Shown: positions 55,060 to 63,630, counted from the stretch's first letter. The stretch is 64,000 nt of DNA from Nonlabens antarcticus (GCF_015356755.1 NZ_JADFCO010000061.1:1-64000); one strand, 5' to 3'. Notes: a model not told the origin generated them from the sequence alone. Program-made: numbers and translations.

Positions 55060-55103
55060 GTATCAAAAGTTACAACTAAGCAGCTTAGACTTCTTTAAAT
55101 TTA
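55060..55103 (+). promoter_or_regulatory. Crp/Fnr-type operator and -7 box for the CstB-like gene
   Basis: GTATC-AAAA-GTTAC (55060-55073) and TAAATTTA (55096-55103). The centres are again exactly 33 bp apart, and the -7 box is 15 bp before the ATG. Confidence 0.7.
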
Positions 55104-55118
55104 TAAAAAGTAATACTT

Positions 55119-56447
55119 ATGAAGATCAAACAATTTGAATACAAACCGCTTTCCCACTATTCTTATGCCATTGTGAGCAACGGGAAAATGGCAATCATTG
55201 ACCCTGAACGTGATCCTGAGCAATATTACGCTTTCGCGAAAGCGAACAATGCTCAAATCACTACAATAATAGAAACCCACCCGCATGCAGATTTTGTAAG
55301 CTCACATTTAGAAATACACAAACATACCAATGCGACGATTTATAATAGTAAAATATTAGGTGCTGATTATCCGCATAAATCATTTGATGATGGTGATCGT
55401 ATTACGTTAGGTGCCATTACTTTAACGGCGATCAACACTCCCGGACATTCTCCGGATAGTATCACAATAATGGCTAGTGAAGGTGAAGAAACCGCACTTT
55501 TTACAGGCGATACCATTTTCATAGGTGATGTGGGTAGACCAGACTTGAGAGAAAATGCTGGAAATATAAAGGGAAAACGTGAAGAGCTTGCAGAGATGAT
55601 GTTTGAAACAGTTTCTAATAAGTTTACACATCTTCCTAATAACTCCATTGTTTATCCAGCTCACGGCGCAGGATCTCTTTGTGGAAAAAGCTTGAGTGAT
55701 GCTTCTAGCAGTACATTGGGCGATGAACGCGCCAATAACTGGGCCTTCCAAAAGCAGTCCAAAGAGTCTTTTATAGATACACTACTTGAGGGACAACCTT
55801 TTATTCCTTCCTACTTTGGATTTGATGTTGATATGAACAAAAAGGGTGCGCCAGCCATGCAGCCCTCCATTGATAAAGTTCCTTTCTCTGAAGATGAGAA
55901 TGCTTCTGGACTTATCATTGATATGAGGGATGAAAAGTCCTTCAAACAAGGACACTTGAAAGGAAGTATAAATATTCAAGCCGTATCTGACAATGCGAAA
56001 TTTGAAACATGGTTGGGATCTATTGTTGAGCCTAAAGAATCCTATACGCTTGTGGTTGATGTAAAGAAAAACAAGAATCATATCCTGCGACGTATTGCTA
56101 AAATAGGCTATGAAAAACAACTGAATGCGGCAATTACAGTATCTGCTGAAAATCTGCAGTCAACACCAGACTTAGATTTGATCGATTTTAAAAACAATCT
56201 TGAGGACTATACGATTGTGGACATACGTAATACGAGCGAAGTAGAACAAGGTAAATTTTTTGAGAATGCGCTATCGCATCCATTGAATAACTTGCGCAAA
56301 ACGGCAGGCAAGATCCCGACCGATAAACCTATTGTTGTTCATTGCGCTGGAGGGTATCGCAGTGCAGCTGGAAGCAGTATTCTTCAGGCAGTATTAAAGG
56401 ATGTAACTATTTATGACTTAAGCGATAATGTGAAGCAGTTTCAATAA
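55119..56447 (+). CDS. CstB-like persulfide dioxygenase-rhodanese fusion
   Basis: A 442-residue cytoplasmic fusion. Residues 1-240 are an ETHE1-type non-haem iron dioxygenase: H54, H56 and D58 in ETHPHAD, H110 in TPGHSPDS and D131 in FTGDTIFIGDVGR. Residues of about 255-345 form a rhodanese fold with no active-site cysteine (the loop reads VDVKKNKNH). Residues of about 355-442 form a second rhodanese with C409 in VVHCAGGYRSAAG. This order is that of Staphylococcus CstB, which oxidises low-molecular-weight persulfides to thiosulfate. Bacillithiol persulfide is the likely substrate, since bshA is in this window. Palindrome copy 14 lies at residues 38-42. Confidence 0.88.
   Translation: MKIKQFEYKPLSHYSYAIVSNGKMAIIDPERDPEQYYAFAKANNAQITTIIETHPHADFVSSHLEIHKHTNATIYNSKILGADYPHKSFDDGDRITLGAITLTAINTPGHSPDSITIMASEGEETALFTGDTIFIGDVGRPDLRENAGNIKGKREELAEMMFETVSNKFTHLPNNSIVYPAHGAGSLCGKSLSDASSSTLGDERANNWAFQKQSKESFIDTLLEGQPFIPSYFGFDVDMNKKGAPAMQPSIDKVPFSEDENASGLIIDMRDEKSFKQGHLKGSINIQAVSDNAKFETWLGSIVEPKESYTLVVDVKKNKNHILRRIAKIGYEKQLNAAITVSAENLQSTPDLDLIDFKNNLEDYTIVDIRNTSEVEQGKFFENALSHPLNNLRKTAGKIPTDKPIVVHCAGGYRSAAGSSILQAVLKDVTIYDLSDNVKQFQ
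55229..55244. repeat. CGCTTTCGCGAAAGCG palindrome, copy 14
   Basis: Perfect copy inside the CstB-like gene, reading AFAKA. Confidence 0.95.
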
Positions 56448-56465
56448 TTCAAAACTGTGAAGGTC

Positions 56466-56502
56466 AAAAAACCGCAATGGCTATCGCCATTGCGGTTTTT
56501 TT
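56466..56502. terminator. Strong bidirectional hairpin terminator
   Basis: A 16-bp stem, AAAAAACCGCAATGGC against its complement, with a TATC loop and flanking A and T runs, between convergent genes. Confidence 0.9.
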
Positions 56503-56535
56503 ATGGATCAATTGAAGTCAAAAATTCAAAAAATA

Positions 56536-57168
56536 TTATTTCAAACTGATCAGGAACTCCTTGAAATCTGATGTACTATAATCTGCCATTCCTTTGTGAA
56601 TCAAAGCTAGGTTTCCATCAGCACCAATAACGTAAGTGGTAGGAATGGTCGTCGATTGATACATCGCTGGCGGGTTATTCCCAGGTGCATAAATAGGTAG
56701 GTTATAGCCTCTATTTTTATTGAAAGCTTTTGCCTTTTCAAAATCTTGGTCAAGGGATACCATCACAAATGCTACCTCATCTCCTAATTCCTCATGCAGC
56801 CTATCAATACTGGGCATTTCGGCAATACATGGAGGACACCATGTTGCCCACATATTTATAAAAATGACTTTGCCTTTTAGATCTGCTAATGATATCATCT
56901 TCCCCTGTTCGTTGATTAAATCAAAATTAAAATCTGCTTTCACAAGATCAGGAGATACTTGCGTTGAATCACGGCCTTCCATGTTTCTATTTACCGCCAC
57001 CTCTTCTACATCAGGGTTCATGATGCCAGTTGCAAGCAGTCCGCGCTGGGCAAACGCAATGACTTCGGTATGTAGTCCGGTGATGTAAAGTGTGAGCGCT
57101 ATGGCGCCTATGATGCCGTATTGAATCCAGGTTTTTCTGGAGTTGTTATCTTTTTTAGTATCGTTCAT
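56536..57168 (-). CDS. TlpA-like membrane-anchored thioredoxin
   Basis: A 210-residue protein with an N-terminal membrane anchor (IIGAIALTLYITGL) and a periplasmic TlpA/ResA-type thioredoxin domain. The redox motif is C111-P-P-C114 in MWATWCPPCIAEMP, and the cis-proline loop is TTIPTTYVIG. It reduces or forms disulfides outside the membrane, for example in cytochrome c maturation. It ends against the CstB-like gene and reads toward it. Confidence 0.87.
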   Translation of the reverse strand: MNDTKKDNNSRKTWIQYGIIGAIALTLYITGLHTEVIAFAQRGLLATGIMNPDVEEVAVNRNMEGRDSTQVSPDLVKADFNFDLINEQGKMISLADLKGKVIFINMWATWCPPCIAEMPSIDRLHEELGDEVAFVMVSLDQDFEKAKAFNKNRGYNLPIYAPGNNPPAMYQSTTIPTTYVIGADGNLALIHKGMADYSTSDFKEFLISLK

Positions 57169-57396
57169 TAGAAATGTTTTTGTTTGAGTAAATATGGTAA
57201 TCGGGATAAAAGAGGATTGTCTTTAGTGCTCTATTTTTGAAGTTGAATGTTAGATAGAATCCTGTGTAAAATCATGAGATTATTGTCTCGATAGTAGCAA
57301 AAGTTGCTCTAGGAAAAATGATTTGTATGTAGTTTGATATGCTTCCGTTTTTAAACAGAACATAAGTAACCGTAAGGAATTTCCTAGAGATCTTAT

Positions 57397-57774
57397 TTAC
57401 GCCCCTTGAGGAGGCGGAGAACTGTTATCTATATAAGGATAACTCAAATTAGAAATGTGGTGTTCATTGTAAACGACACCTGTTTCATAAATACAGGCAT
57501 CCCATGTGAAGACTTCCAGCTGAAACGCAGAGTTACAAAGGCTCTGAAAGGTTATAATTTGAAAGTTAACTGGATCTGCATCGGAAAAATCTGCAGATTG
57601 TTGGGAGTCTTGAGTGAAATAGCTCTTCTTACAATGTGACTTGACAAAGCTAATTTCAGAACCGCTGAATAACATATTTAGTCCATTTCCTTCTATAGCA
57701 ATGAGTTTTGCTAAGAAAATAAAGAGCAGGAGAATCGCTATTTGAGTTGGTGCTTTCACTATTGTCGCAAACAT
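57397..57774 (-). CDS. Small exported protein with a proline-rich tail
   Basis: A protein of 125 residues from ATG 57774 (a start at 57813 would add 13). A membrane-directing N-terminus (APTQIAILLLFIFLAKL) precedes a soluble part with two cysteines (SHCKKS; FQSLCNS; plus WDACIYE, three in all) and the tail LSYPYIDNSSPPPQ. Similar proteins with this tail occur in other Flavobacteriaceae (from memory), which supports a real gene. Function unknown. Confidence 0.6.
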   Translation of the reverse strand: MFATIVKAPTQIAILLLFIFLAKLIAIEGNGLNMLFSGSEISFVKSHCKKSYFTQDSQQSADFSDADPVNFQIITFQSLCNSAFQLEVFTWDACIYETGVVYNEHHISNLSYPYIDNSSPPPQGA

Positions 57775-57828
57775 AGTAAGAATGGAGATAAGGCAATGTA
57801 TTCTGCGAACCAATAACTTTGCTTTAAC

Positions 57829-58827
57829 CTAGTTTCCTTTAATACGCGTCCATAATTCGAGCATTAATTTTTTTCCGTCGCTGGTATCTTTCTTCACCTC
57901 GGTAAATGTCACTTTTCCAGAATTATCCATCTCTATTTTATATTGAAAAACAAAGTTTTCAGCATCAGGCGCAGTGCTTAAAAGACCAAAACGCAAGTCG
58001 TTAAAATAGAGTCCGTCATCCTTTTTGGTAATGGTGTACCACTTTTCTGAAATCGCGATCATTCGCTGGACGGGCTCTTTTTCAATTAATTCACCCAGCA
58101 ATTCGTGATTTTTAGGATAGCTTTCAAAAGAGATAGGTTGTGTATCAAAAAAGGAATAACTGCCTAATAAAAAAGCATTTTCTGTCTCTACATTAGCATT
58201 CCAAAGAATCGTATTTAGTGGCGCTGGTCTGGTGTCTATATTTAAATATTCAATATGTTGTGTTTTTAATGCAGACTCAAACTGAGCAGTAGCGCCCCAT
58301 TTTAAAAAAATAGTGAGTAGGAGATAACAAGAACTTACCAGCAATCCCATTTTATTATAAAAAAATCTTTTGCGAGCAGTTCGTTTTTGCCATAGTGCTA
58401 AAATCAAAAACAGTAGAAACGGCACCGTATACAATGGATCAATGACAAAAATAGTTTTAAAAGCTAATCGCAAATCAAATGACCAAAACAATTGGGTTCC
58501 CCATGTTGTAAATGAATCTAGAATAGGATGGGTAAAAAACGCCCAGAAAAATAGCCACGACCAACCTTTGAAATCACTGTAACGTTCATATTTAGAAACC
58601 AACCATCCAAAAATGGGAGCAAACAACACAGAAAACACAATCGAATGGGTAAAACCACGATGTATGGAAATAGCGGTAACCGTGTCTGTTAAGTAATTTG
58701 CAATGATGTCTAAGTCTGGAATAGTGCCAGCGATCGCGCCATATAACATTGCTTTGTTACCTACTTTTCTTCCTAGAACAGCTTCTCCAACAGCAGCTCC
58801 TAATATTATTTGGGTAAGTGAATCCAT
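57829..58827 (-). CDS. YdjM/DUF457-type membrane metal-dependent hydrolase
   Basis: A 332-residue protein of the membrane-bound YdjM-like hydrolase family. MDSLTQIILGAAVGEAVLG, then a GTIPDLDII aspartate motif, HRGFTHSI with two histidines and a later HPILDSF provide the metal-site residues. About five membrane segments fill the N-terminal two thirds; the C-terminal 130 residues are soluble. Substrate unknown; members near LexA targets in E. coli have no assigned role here. Confidence 0.82.
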   Translation of the reverse strand: MDSLTQIILGAAVGEAVLGRKVGNKAMLYGAIAGTIPDLDIIANYLTDTVTAISIHRGFTHSIVFSVLFAPIFGWLVSKYERYSDFKGWSWLFFWAFFTHPILDSFTTWGTQLFWSFDLRLAFKTIFVIDPLYTVPFLLFLILALWQKRTARKRFFYNKMGLLVSSCYLLLTIFLKWGATAQFESALKTQHIEYLNIDTRPAPLNTILWNANVETENAFLLGSYSFFDTQPISFESYPKNHELLGELIEKEPVQRMIAISEKWYTITKKDDGLYFNDLRFGLLSTAPDAENFVFQYKIEMDNSGKVTFTEVKKDTSDGKKLMLELWTRIKGN

Positions 58828-59059
58828 AGAACCTGTAAACTTAAGTCATGAATTCGATAAATCCAGAAGTTGATCTGTATTGGTATATTATCCATACCTT
58901 GAATTGATTAACATTGGCTTGTGTTTAAGGCTATAAAATGTTCCAGTCAATATCTTTACCAGAATTCACAAGCTTAGTTTATATACAGAATAAAAGAGTG
59001 GTAAAAATTACTTTTCAAAGCTTCTCAAATATAACTGTCCTACGTCTTTACAAATACGA

Positions 59060-59863
59060 ATGATGCATCCATCTGAATTATTATTAGCTATTAGCAAACA
59101 AAAGCAGGAAATTAAATTTTCCATGCGTTTGAAACGAGAATCACAGCGGTTTACCCAGTTACTTTACAATGCTTTATTTGATAGTGAGACGGAAGCTGAT
59201 AAGACATTAATAGAGCTGGAAGATTTGTTTCTAGTTATTCGAAATCTTGCTTGTCCAGAAATAGTAGGTAAACCTTGCAAAACTTGGGAAGATTTCACCC
59301 AAGTCATTCCAGAGTTATTCTGTAGTCTTAAAAAGGATGCGCAGGCAATTTTTGAGAATGATCCGGCTGCTAGATCATTAGAAGAAATTTATCTAGCTTA
59401 TCCTGGTTTTTTTGCTATCGCAATCTATAGAATGGCTAGAGAGTTTTTCAAATTAAAATTACCACTGATTCCGCGTTTGATGACGGAATATGCGCATCAG
59501 CTTACGGGAATTGATATTCATCCAGGAGCGAGTATAGGCAATTCTTTCTTTATTGATCACGGTACTGGAATCGTTATAGGTGAAACCGCAGAAATTCACG
59601 ACAACGTTAGAATCTATCAAGGTGTAACTTTAGGAGCTTTAACTGTAAAAAAAGGACTCCAAAACAGTAAAAGACATCCTACTATTGGAGATAATGTCAC
59701 CATTTATGCAAATGCAACTATTTTGGGTGGCACCACAATTATAGGGGAAAACAGTGTGATAGGTGGTAACGCATGGATTATCTCATCGGTTGAAAATAAC
59801 TCAATAGTGTTACATTCTCCAGAAACTCAAATAATAAAAAATCCAAATAATCAGGATGAATAA
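59060..59863 (+). CDS. cysE: Serine O-acetyltransferase
   Basis: A 267-residue acetyltransferase making O-acetylserine for cysteine synthesis. The helical N-terminal domain is followed by a left-handed beta-helix: GIDIHPGASIGNSFFIDHG, IGETAEIHDNV and repeated hexapeptides ending at WIISSVENNS. The histidine in DIHPG is the expected catalytic residue. The gene overlaps cysM by 8 bp. A loose match to the regional operator upstream has no correctly placed -7 box. Confidence 0.9.
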   Translation: MMHPSELLLAISKQKQEIKFSMRLKRESQRFTQLLYNALFDSETEADKTLIELEDLFLVIRNLACPEIVGKPCKTWEDFTQVIPELFCSLKKDAQAIFENDPAARSLEEIYLAYPGFFAIAIYRMAREFFKLKLPLIPRLMTEYAHQLTGIDIHPGASIGNSFFIDHGTGIVIGETAEIHDNVRIYQGVTLGALTVKKGLQNSKRHPTIGDNVTIYANATILGGTTIIGENSVIGGNAWIISSVENNSIVLHSPETQIIKNPNNQDE

Positions 59864-60734
59864 TACTTTATTAGATCAAATAGGAAATACACCTTTAGTA
59901 AAATCAATTGCTTTGAATACAAACCCAAATGTGAGTCTGTATTTTAAAATGGAAGGAGACAATCCTGGAGGCAGCGTTAAGGATCGAGCTGCCTATAATA
60001 TGATTAAAACAGCGCTTGAGTCAGGTGCGATTGATAAAAGCTCAAAGCTTATTGAAGCTACCAGTGGCAATACTGGGATAGCGCTCGCCATGATTGCTGG
60101 TATTTACAAACTAAATATTGAGTTGGTCATGCCTGCATCTGCTACAAAAGAACGTGTCCAAACGATGCGAGCTTATGGCGCTACCGTGACACTGCATCCT
60201 GATGGTATTGAAGGAGCTCGGGATTATGCTGATGATAAAGTTACTAAGGAAGGATACTTCTCTTTCAACCAGTTTTCCAATGAGGATAATTGGAAAGCTC
60301 ACTATAAAACTACAGGTCCAGAAATCTGGAGAGATACTAATGGAACTGTAACTCATTTTGTATCATCTATGGGAACTACGGGAACAATCATGGGAACCTC
60401 TACCTATTTAAAAGAGCAACATAAAGTCATTCAAATTGTAGGTGTACAGCCCACAGACGGGTCTAGTATTCCGGGAATTCGCAAGTGGCCTAAAGAGTAT
60501 TTACCAGCTATTTTTGACTCCTCTAAGGTCGACCGGGTGATGGAAGTAAGCCAGGAGGAATCCATAGCAATGACAAAACGTCTAGCACGAGAGGAAGGCA
60601 TACTAGCGGGAATGAGCAGTGGTGGCTGTACCACTGCGGCTTTAAGACTTGCTAGCGAGTTGGAGAGTGGGATTGTAGTGAGCATTATTTGTGATCGTGG
60701 CGATCGATATCTTTCCTCAGGTCTATTTGAATAG
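59856..60734 (+). CDS. cysM: Cysteine synthase, CysM type
   Basis: A 292-residue PLP enzyme that makes cysteine from O-acetylserine and sulfide or thiosulfate. The PLP lysine is in NPGGSVKDRAAYN, the substrate loop in EATSGNTGIALA and the phosphate loop in SMGTTGTIMG. The short length and the C-terminal MSSGGCTTAAL fit CysM. Overlap with cysE by 8 bp shows coupled translation. The thiosulfate-type transporter downstream makes thiosulfate (S-sulfocysteine) use plausible. Confidence 0.9.
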   Translation: MNNTLLDQIGNTPLVKSIALNTNPNVSLYFKMEGDNPGGSVKDRAAYNMIKTALESGAIDKSSKLIEATSGNTGIALAMIAGIYKLNIELVMPASATKERVQTMRAYGATVTLHPDGIEGARDYADDKVTKEGYFSFNQFSNEDNWKAHYKTTGPEIWRDTNGTVTHFVSSMGTTGTIMGTSTYLKEQHKVIQIVGVQPTDGSSIPGIRKWPKEYLPAIFDSSKVDRVMEVSQEESIAMTKRLAREEGILAGMSSGGCTTAALRLASELESGIVVSIICDRGDRYLSSGLFE

Positions 60735-60845
60735 ATCACCTTCCCAAACAATTTCTCAAAAATTCATGTAAATCATTAGCTATTATATTCAACTAGGCAT
60801 AGGTAAATGTTATTGTCAAACAATATGTAGCTAATAAGTAGTAGG

Positions 60846-60889
60846 GTAACAATTGTTACTGTTTCGCTTTCGCGAAAGCGGCATCTTTG
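60846..60889 (+). promoter_or_regulatory. Crp/Fnr-type operator and -7 box for the YeeE/YedE pair
   Basis: GTAAC-AATT-GTTAC (60846-60859) is a perfect 14-bp palindrome. CATCTTTG (60882-60889) is the -7 box with one mismatch. The centres are 33 bp apart. Palindrome copy 15 fills the space between them. Confidence 0.8.
60865..60880. repeat. CGCTTTCGCGAAAGCG palindrome, copy 15
   Basis: Perfect copy set between the operator and the -7 box of the YeeE/YedE promoter. Confidence 0.95.
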
Positions 60890-60907
60890 CACTTTAAAAT
60901 TAAACTT

Positions 60908-61465
60908 ATGAATTGGATATATGAACCGTGGCAGTGGTATGTGGCTGGTCCTTTAATTGCGTTGATCATGTTTTTATTACTAATAGTGGGGAAGCAATTT
61001 GGGATGTCATCCTCCTTGAGAACCACTTGTGCTGCAATAGGAGCTGGAAACGCCTCTGGTTTTTTCAAGTTTGATTGGAAGGCAGAACGCTGGAACTTGA
61101 TGGTCGTTGTAGGAGCTATTATCGGTGGATTTATAGCCTCAAATTTTATGAGTGAAAATACCGTAGAAATTAATCCTGAAGTGGCACAACAACTTGCGGA
61201 TGATTACAACATTCAAAGTGCTGGGGAGCATTATCTACCACCAGAGCTATTTTCATTGGAAGCGTTATCAGACCCTTTAATAATAGCAGTTTTATTAATC
61301 GGTGGCTTATTGGTAGGTTTCGGCGCTAGATATGCAGGCGGTTGTACTTCTGGACACGCGATCTCTGGATTGAGCAATTTGCAGTTGCCATCACTTATCG
61401 CAGTAGTCGGATTCTTTATAGGTGGACTGGTAATGGTTCACTTTATTTATCCTTTAATTTTTTAA
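60908..61465 (+). CDS. YeeE/YedE-family thiosulfate-type transporter, N-terminal half protein
   Basis: A 185-residue membrane protein with about five hydrophobic segments. The hallmark cysteine motif is GGCTSGHAISG, and a further cysteine occurs in SSLRTTCAAIGAG. Full-length YeeE (TsuA) imports thiosulfate through a cysteine-lined path; here the family is split over two genes 2 bp apart. ATG 60908 is chosen over 60887 because it gives the membrane N-terminus and leaves room for the promoter. Confidence 0.87.
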   Translation: MNWIYEPWQWYVAGPLIALIMFLLLIVGKQFGMSSSLRTTCAAIGAGNASGFFKFDWKAERWNLMVVVGAIIGGFIASNFMSENTVEINPEVAQQLADDYNIQSAGEHYLPPELFSLEALSDPLIIAVLLIGGLLVGFGARYAGGCTSGHAISGLSNLQLPSLIAVVGFFIGGLVMVHFIYPLIF

Positions 61466-61467
61466 TT

Positions 61468-61881
61468 ATGAAGTACATCACTTATTTGGTAATCGGAATT
61501 TTCTTTGGGATTTTAATGTTTAAATCAGAGGCCGCTTCCTGGTTTCGCATTTATGAAATGTTCCAATTCGGGAGTTTTCATATGTATGGAATTATAGGAT
61601 CTGCGCTTGCTTTAGGAGTTATAGGCGTTCAAATAATCAAACGAAAGAATATTAAAACTACCGATGGGAGCGAGATGAGCCTAAAGCCAAAATCCAAGGG
61701 TGTTGCTCGGTACCTCATAGGCGGCATCATCTTTGGATTAGGCTGGGCGCTGGCGGGTGCTTGTCCAGGGCCTATGTATGTTTTGGCGGGTGCTGGTTAT
61801 GGTTCCATCTTGATCGTGATCTTTGGTGCGCTGGCGGGAACATTTTTGTATGGAGTGGTCAAGCGATTTTTACCGCATTGA
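61468..61881 (+). CDS. YeeE/YedE-family transporter, C-terminal half protein
   Basis: A 137-residue membrane protein with about four hydrophobic segments and the conserved cysteine motif GWALAGACPGPMYVL. It starts 2 bp after its partner and completes the YeeE-like fold. The pair is the last member of the sulfur region and probably brings in thiosulfate for CysM. Confidence 0.87.
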   Translation: MKYITYLVIGIFFGILMFKSEAASWFRIYEMFQFGSFHMYGIIGSALALGVIGVQIIKRKNIKTTDGSEMSLKPKSKGVARYLIGGIIFGLGWALAGACPGPMYVLAGAGYGSILIVIFGALAGTFLYGVVKRFLPH

Positions 61882-62022
61882 TGTTCAAAACCTAAGGGCA
61901 CACATATAAGGAGCAAAGTTTTATCTTTTTCAATAGAACTCTGTTGATGAAATTTTATCTGCTTAACAATTTACCCAAATCTCCCGGATGTTGTAACTTA
62001 TACCTTCAAAAAATATTAAATA

Positions 62023-62661
62023 ATGGCTTCAATTTTAGACCTACTACAAACAGACATGGGGCAAACGCTGATTAATGGCGCTTCCCAAAAGTCAAATACT
62101 GCACCAGACAAGACGGCAAACGTTCTTTCGCAGGCGATGCCCTTAATTTTAGGCGCGATGCAACGCAATGCCAAAACTCCAGAAGGAGCGGCATCATTAA
62201 ACAACGCGTTATCTGATCCTAAACACAATGGTGGGATTATGGATATGCTGGGTGGACTATTTGGCGATGGACCCGGCAGTTCTGAAGAATTAGAACAAGA
62301 TGGTGTAGGCATTTTAGGTCATGTTTTAGGCGGTAAACAAAAACAAGTCGAGAGCGCGATTTCAGCCTCAAGCGGCGTTGACATGCAATCTGTGGGTCAA
62401 ATCATTAAAATCGCAGCTCCTATAGTCATGGGGTTGATCGGGAAGCAAAAACAACAGAACCAAGTTAGTCAAGGAGGAATAGGAGACCTTTTGGGATCTG
62501 TTCTGGGACAATCTGGGTCTGGAGACTCTTCTTTTCTAACCTCCATCCTTGATGCAGACGGTGATGGGAGTATGATGGATGATGTAGCAGGAATGATGTC
62601 CGGTGGAGACAACAAGAAAAAGGGACTTGGCGGTATGTTAGGTGGACTTTTTGGTAAATAA
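62023..62661 (+). CDS. DUF937-domain protein
   Basis: A 212-residue protein of the DUF937 group: an N-terminal helical region (SILDLLQTDMGQTLINGA) and then repeated glycine- and methionine-rich stretches such as DMLGGLFGDG and GIGDLLGSVLG, ending GGMLGGLFGK. Composition is low-complexity. No role known. Spacing to the next gene is 7 bp. Confidence 0.75.
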   Translation: MASILDLLQTDMGQTLINGASQKSNTAPDKTANVLSQAMPLILGAMQRNAKTPEGAASLNNALSDPKHNGGIMDMLGGLFGDGPGSSEELEQDGVGILGHVLGGKQKQVESAISASSGVDMQSVGQIIKIAAPIVMGLIGKQKQQNQVSQGGIGDLLGSVLGQSGSGDSSFLTSILDADGDGSMMDDVAGMMSGGDNKKKGLGGMLGGLFGK

Positions 62662-62668
62662 ATATAAT

Positions 62669-63082
62669 ATGAGATATACTCTGACTTTCTTATTGGTTTT
62701 AGTTGTTGTGCTGTTAGTGGCAAGTTGTGGCAGTGTGAAATCAACAAATCCTATTGATCAGCAAACCTCAAATGAGGGAGATACGATTCGCATTGCAAAT
62801 GACAGTCTTGAATATGAGATCATCATCATCGAGCCTGGATTCAATTCCTGGCTTGTTACTCAACCATCTAGAGGTTATAGATCCCTTATCTCAATGGATT
62901 TGAGTAATGATTTTAAAGTTCCAGAATATAATATTAGAGTAAATAATCCTTTAAGATACGGCCCAGATTTGTATCCCTTTAGAATTGATTACGATAGGAG
63001 CGTGGACTATGGTTATGAGGTCACGTATTTATTATTCAATTACTTTAAGTTCTTTGAAGAGCGGTACAATCAACGTCTGTAG
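62669..63082 (+). CDS. DUF6146-like lipoprotein
   Basis: A 137-residue lipoprotein with the lipobox VASC (LLVASCGSVKS). The conserved part is EYEIIIIEPGFNSWL and the ending YEVTYLLFNYFKFFEERYN. ATG 62669 gives the lipoprotein signal; the longer 62642 start is inside the previous gene. Function unknown. Confidence 0.7.
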   Translation: MRYTLTFLLVLVVVLLVASCGSVKSTNPIDQQTSNEGDTIRIANDSLEYEIIIIEPGFNSWLVTQPSRGYRSLISMDLSNDFKVPEYNIRVNNPLRYGPDLYPFRIDYDRSVDYGYEVTYLLFNYFKFFEERYNQRL

Positions 63083-63096
63083 ATTACTTTTGTGGC

Positions 63097-63600
63097 ATGC
63101 AGGAATTGAAAAAACGCTGGGAGATTACAAAAAACTGGCAGCTCATTTATATTTTTTTAGGAATTATAGGACTTCTTGCTTGCGGCTTTTTTGTGGCCTC
63201 AAGGATAATACCTAGTAATTTTGACGATGTTACTTACGAATATGTCTTTGTTTTAGCGGTTACACTAATTAGCGCGTTTTTATTTTATAAACTTTGTATG
63301 TGGCTTTTTACCATGTTGAAACCGCGGTGGCAAGTTGAATATCGCTGGCAACTGGTCGCTATTTTTATAGTTTTCGCAATCACTGGATCTGCATCTGCAA
63401 GGCTTTCTGGTCCTGTAGTAGGTTGGTTGGGACTTCATAGGGAAACTACAAGTGGCTGGATATTTTGGCCTTTACGCATACTAATCTTATTTCCTTTCTA
63501 TCAAGTTTTACTTGTTTTAATGGGATGGCTTTTCGGCCAATTCAAATTCTTTTGGGCGTTCGAAAAGAAGATGCTCAGAAGGTTCGGAATTAAGTTGTGA
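63097..63600 (+). CDS. DUF6787-like membrane protein
   Basis: A 167-residue protein with four hydrophobic segments. Two similar RW motifs (ELKKRWEITKNWQL; RWQVEYRWQLVAIF) precede pairs of segments, so it may be an internal duplication. GSASARLSGPVVGWLG is the family signature. It begins 14 bp after the lipoprotein and may be co-transcribed. Function unknown. Confidence 0.7.
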   Translation: MQELKKRWEITKNWQLIYIFLGIIGLLACGFFVASRIIPSNFDDVTYEYVFVLAVTLISAFLFYKLCMWLFTMLKPRWQVEYRWQLVAIFIVFAITGSASARLSGPVVGWLGLHRETTSGWIFWPLRILILFPFYQVLLVLMGWLFGQFKFFWAFEKKMLRRFGIKL

Positions 63601-63630
63601 AGCACTTGAATAATAATTAAAGAATCTCTT

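Noticed and set aside
58998-59011. GTGGT-AAAA-ATTAC before cysE as another regulon site
   Set aside because: Both half-sites are poor and no TAnnTTTG-like box lies 33 bp downstream.
57829-61881. The whole 50.6-61.9 kb sulfur region as a mobile island
   Set aside because: No integrase, transposase, tRNA junction or direct-repeat ends; the chromosome-wide palindrome continues through it.
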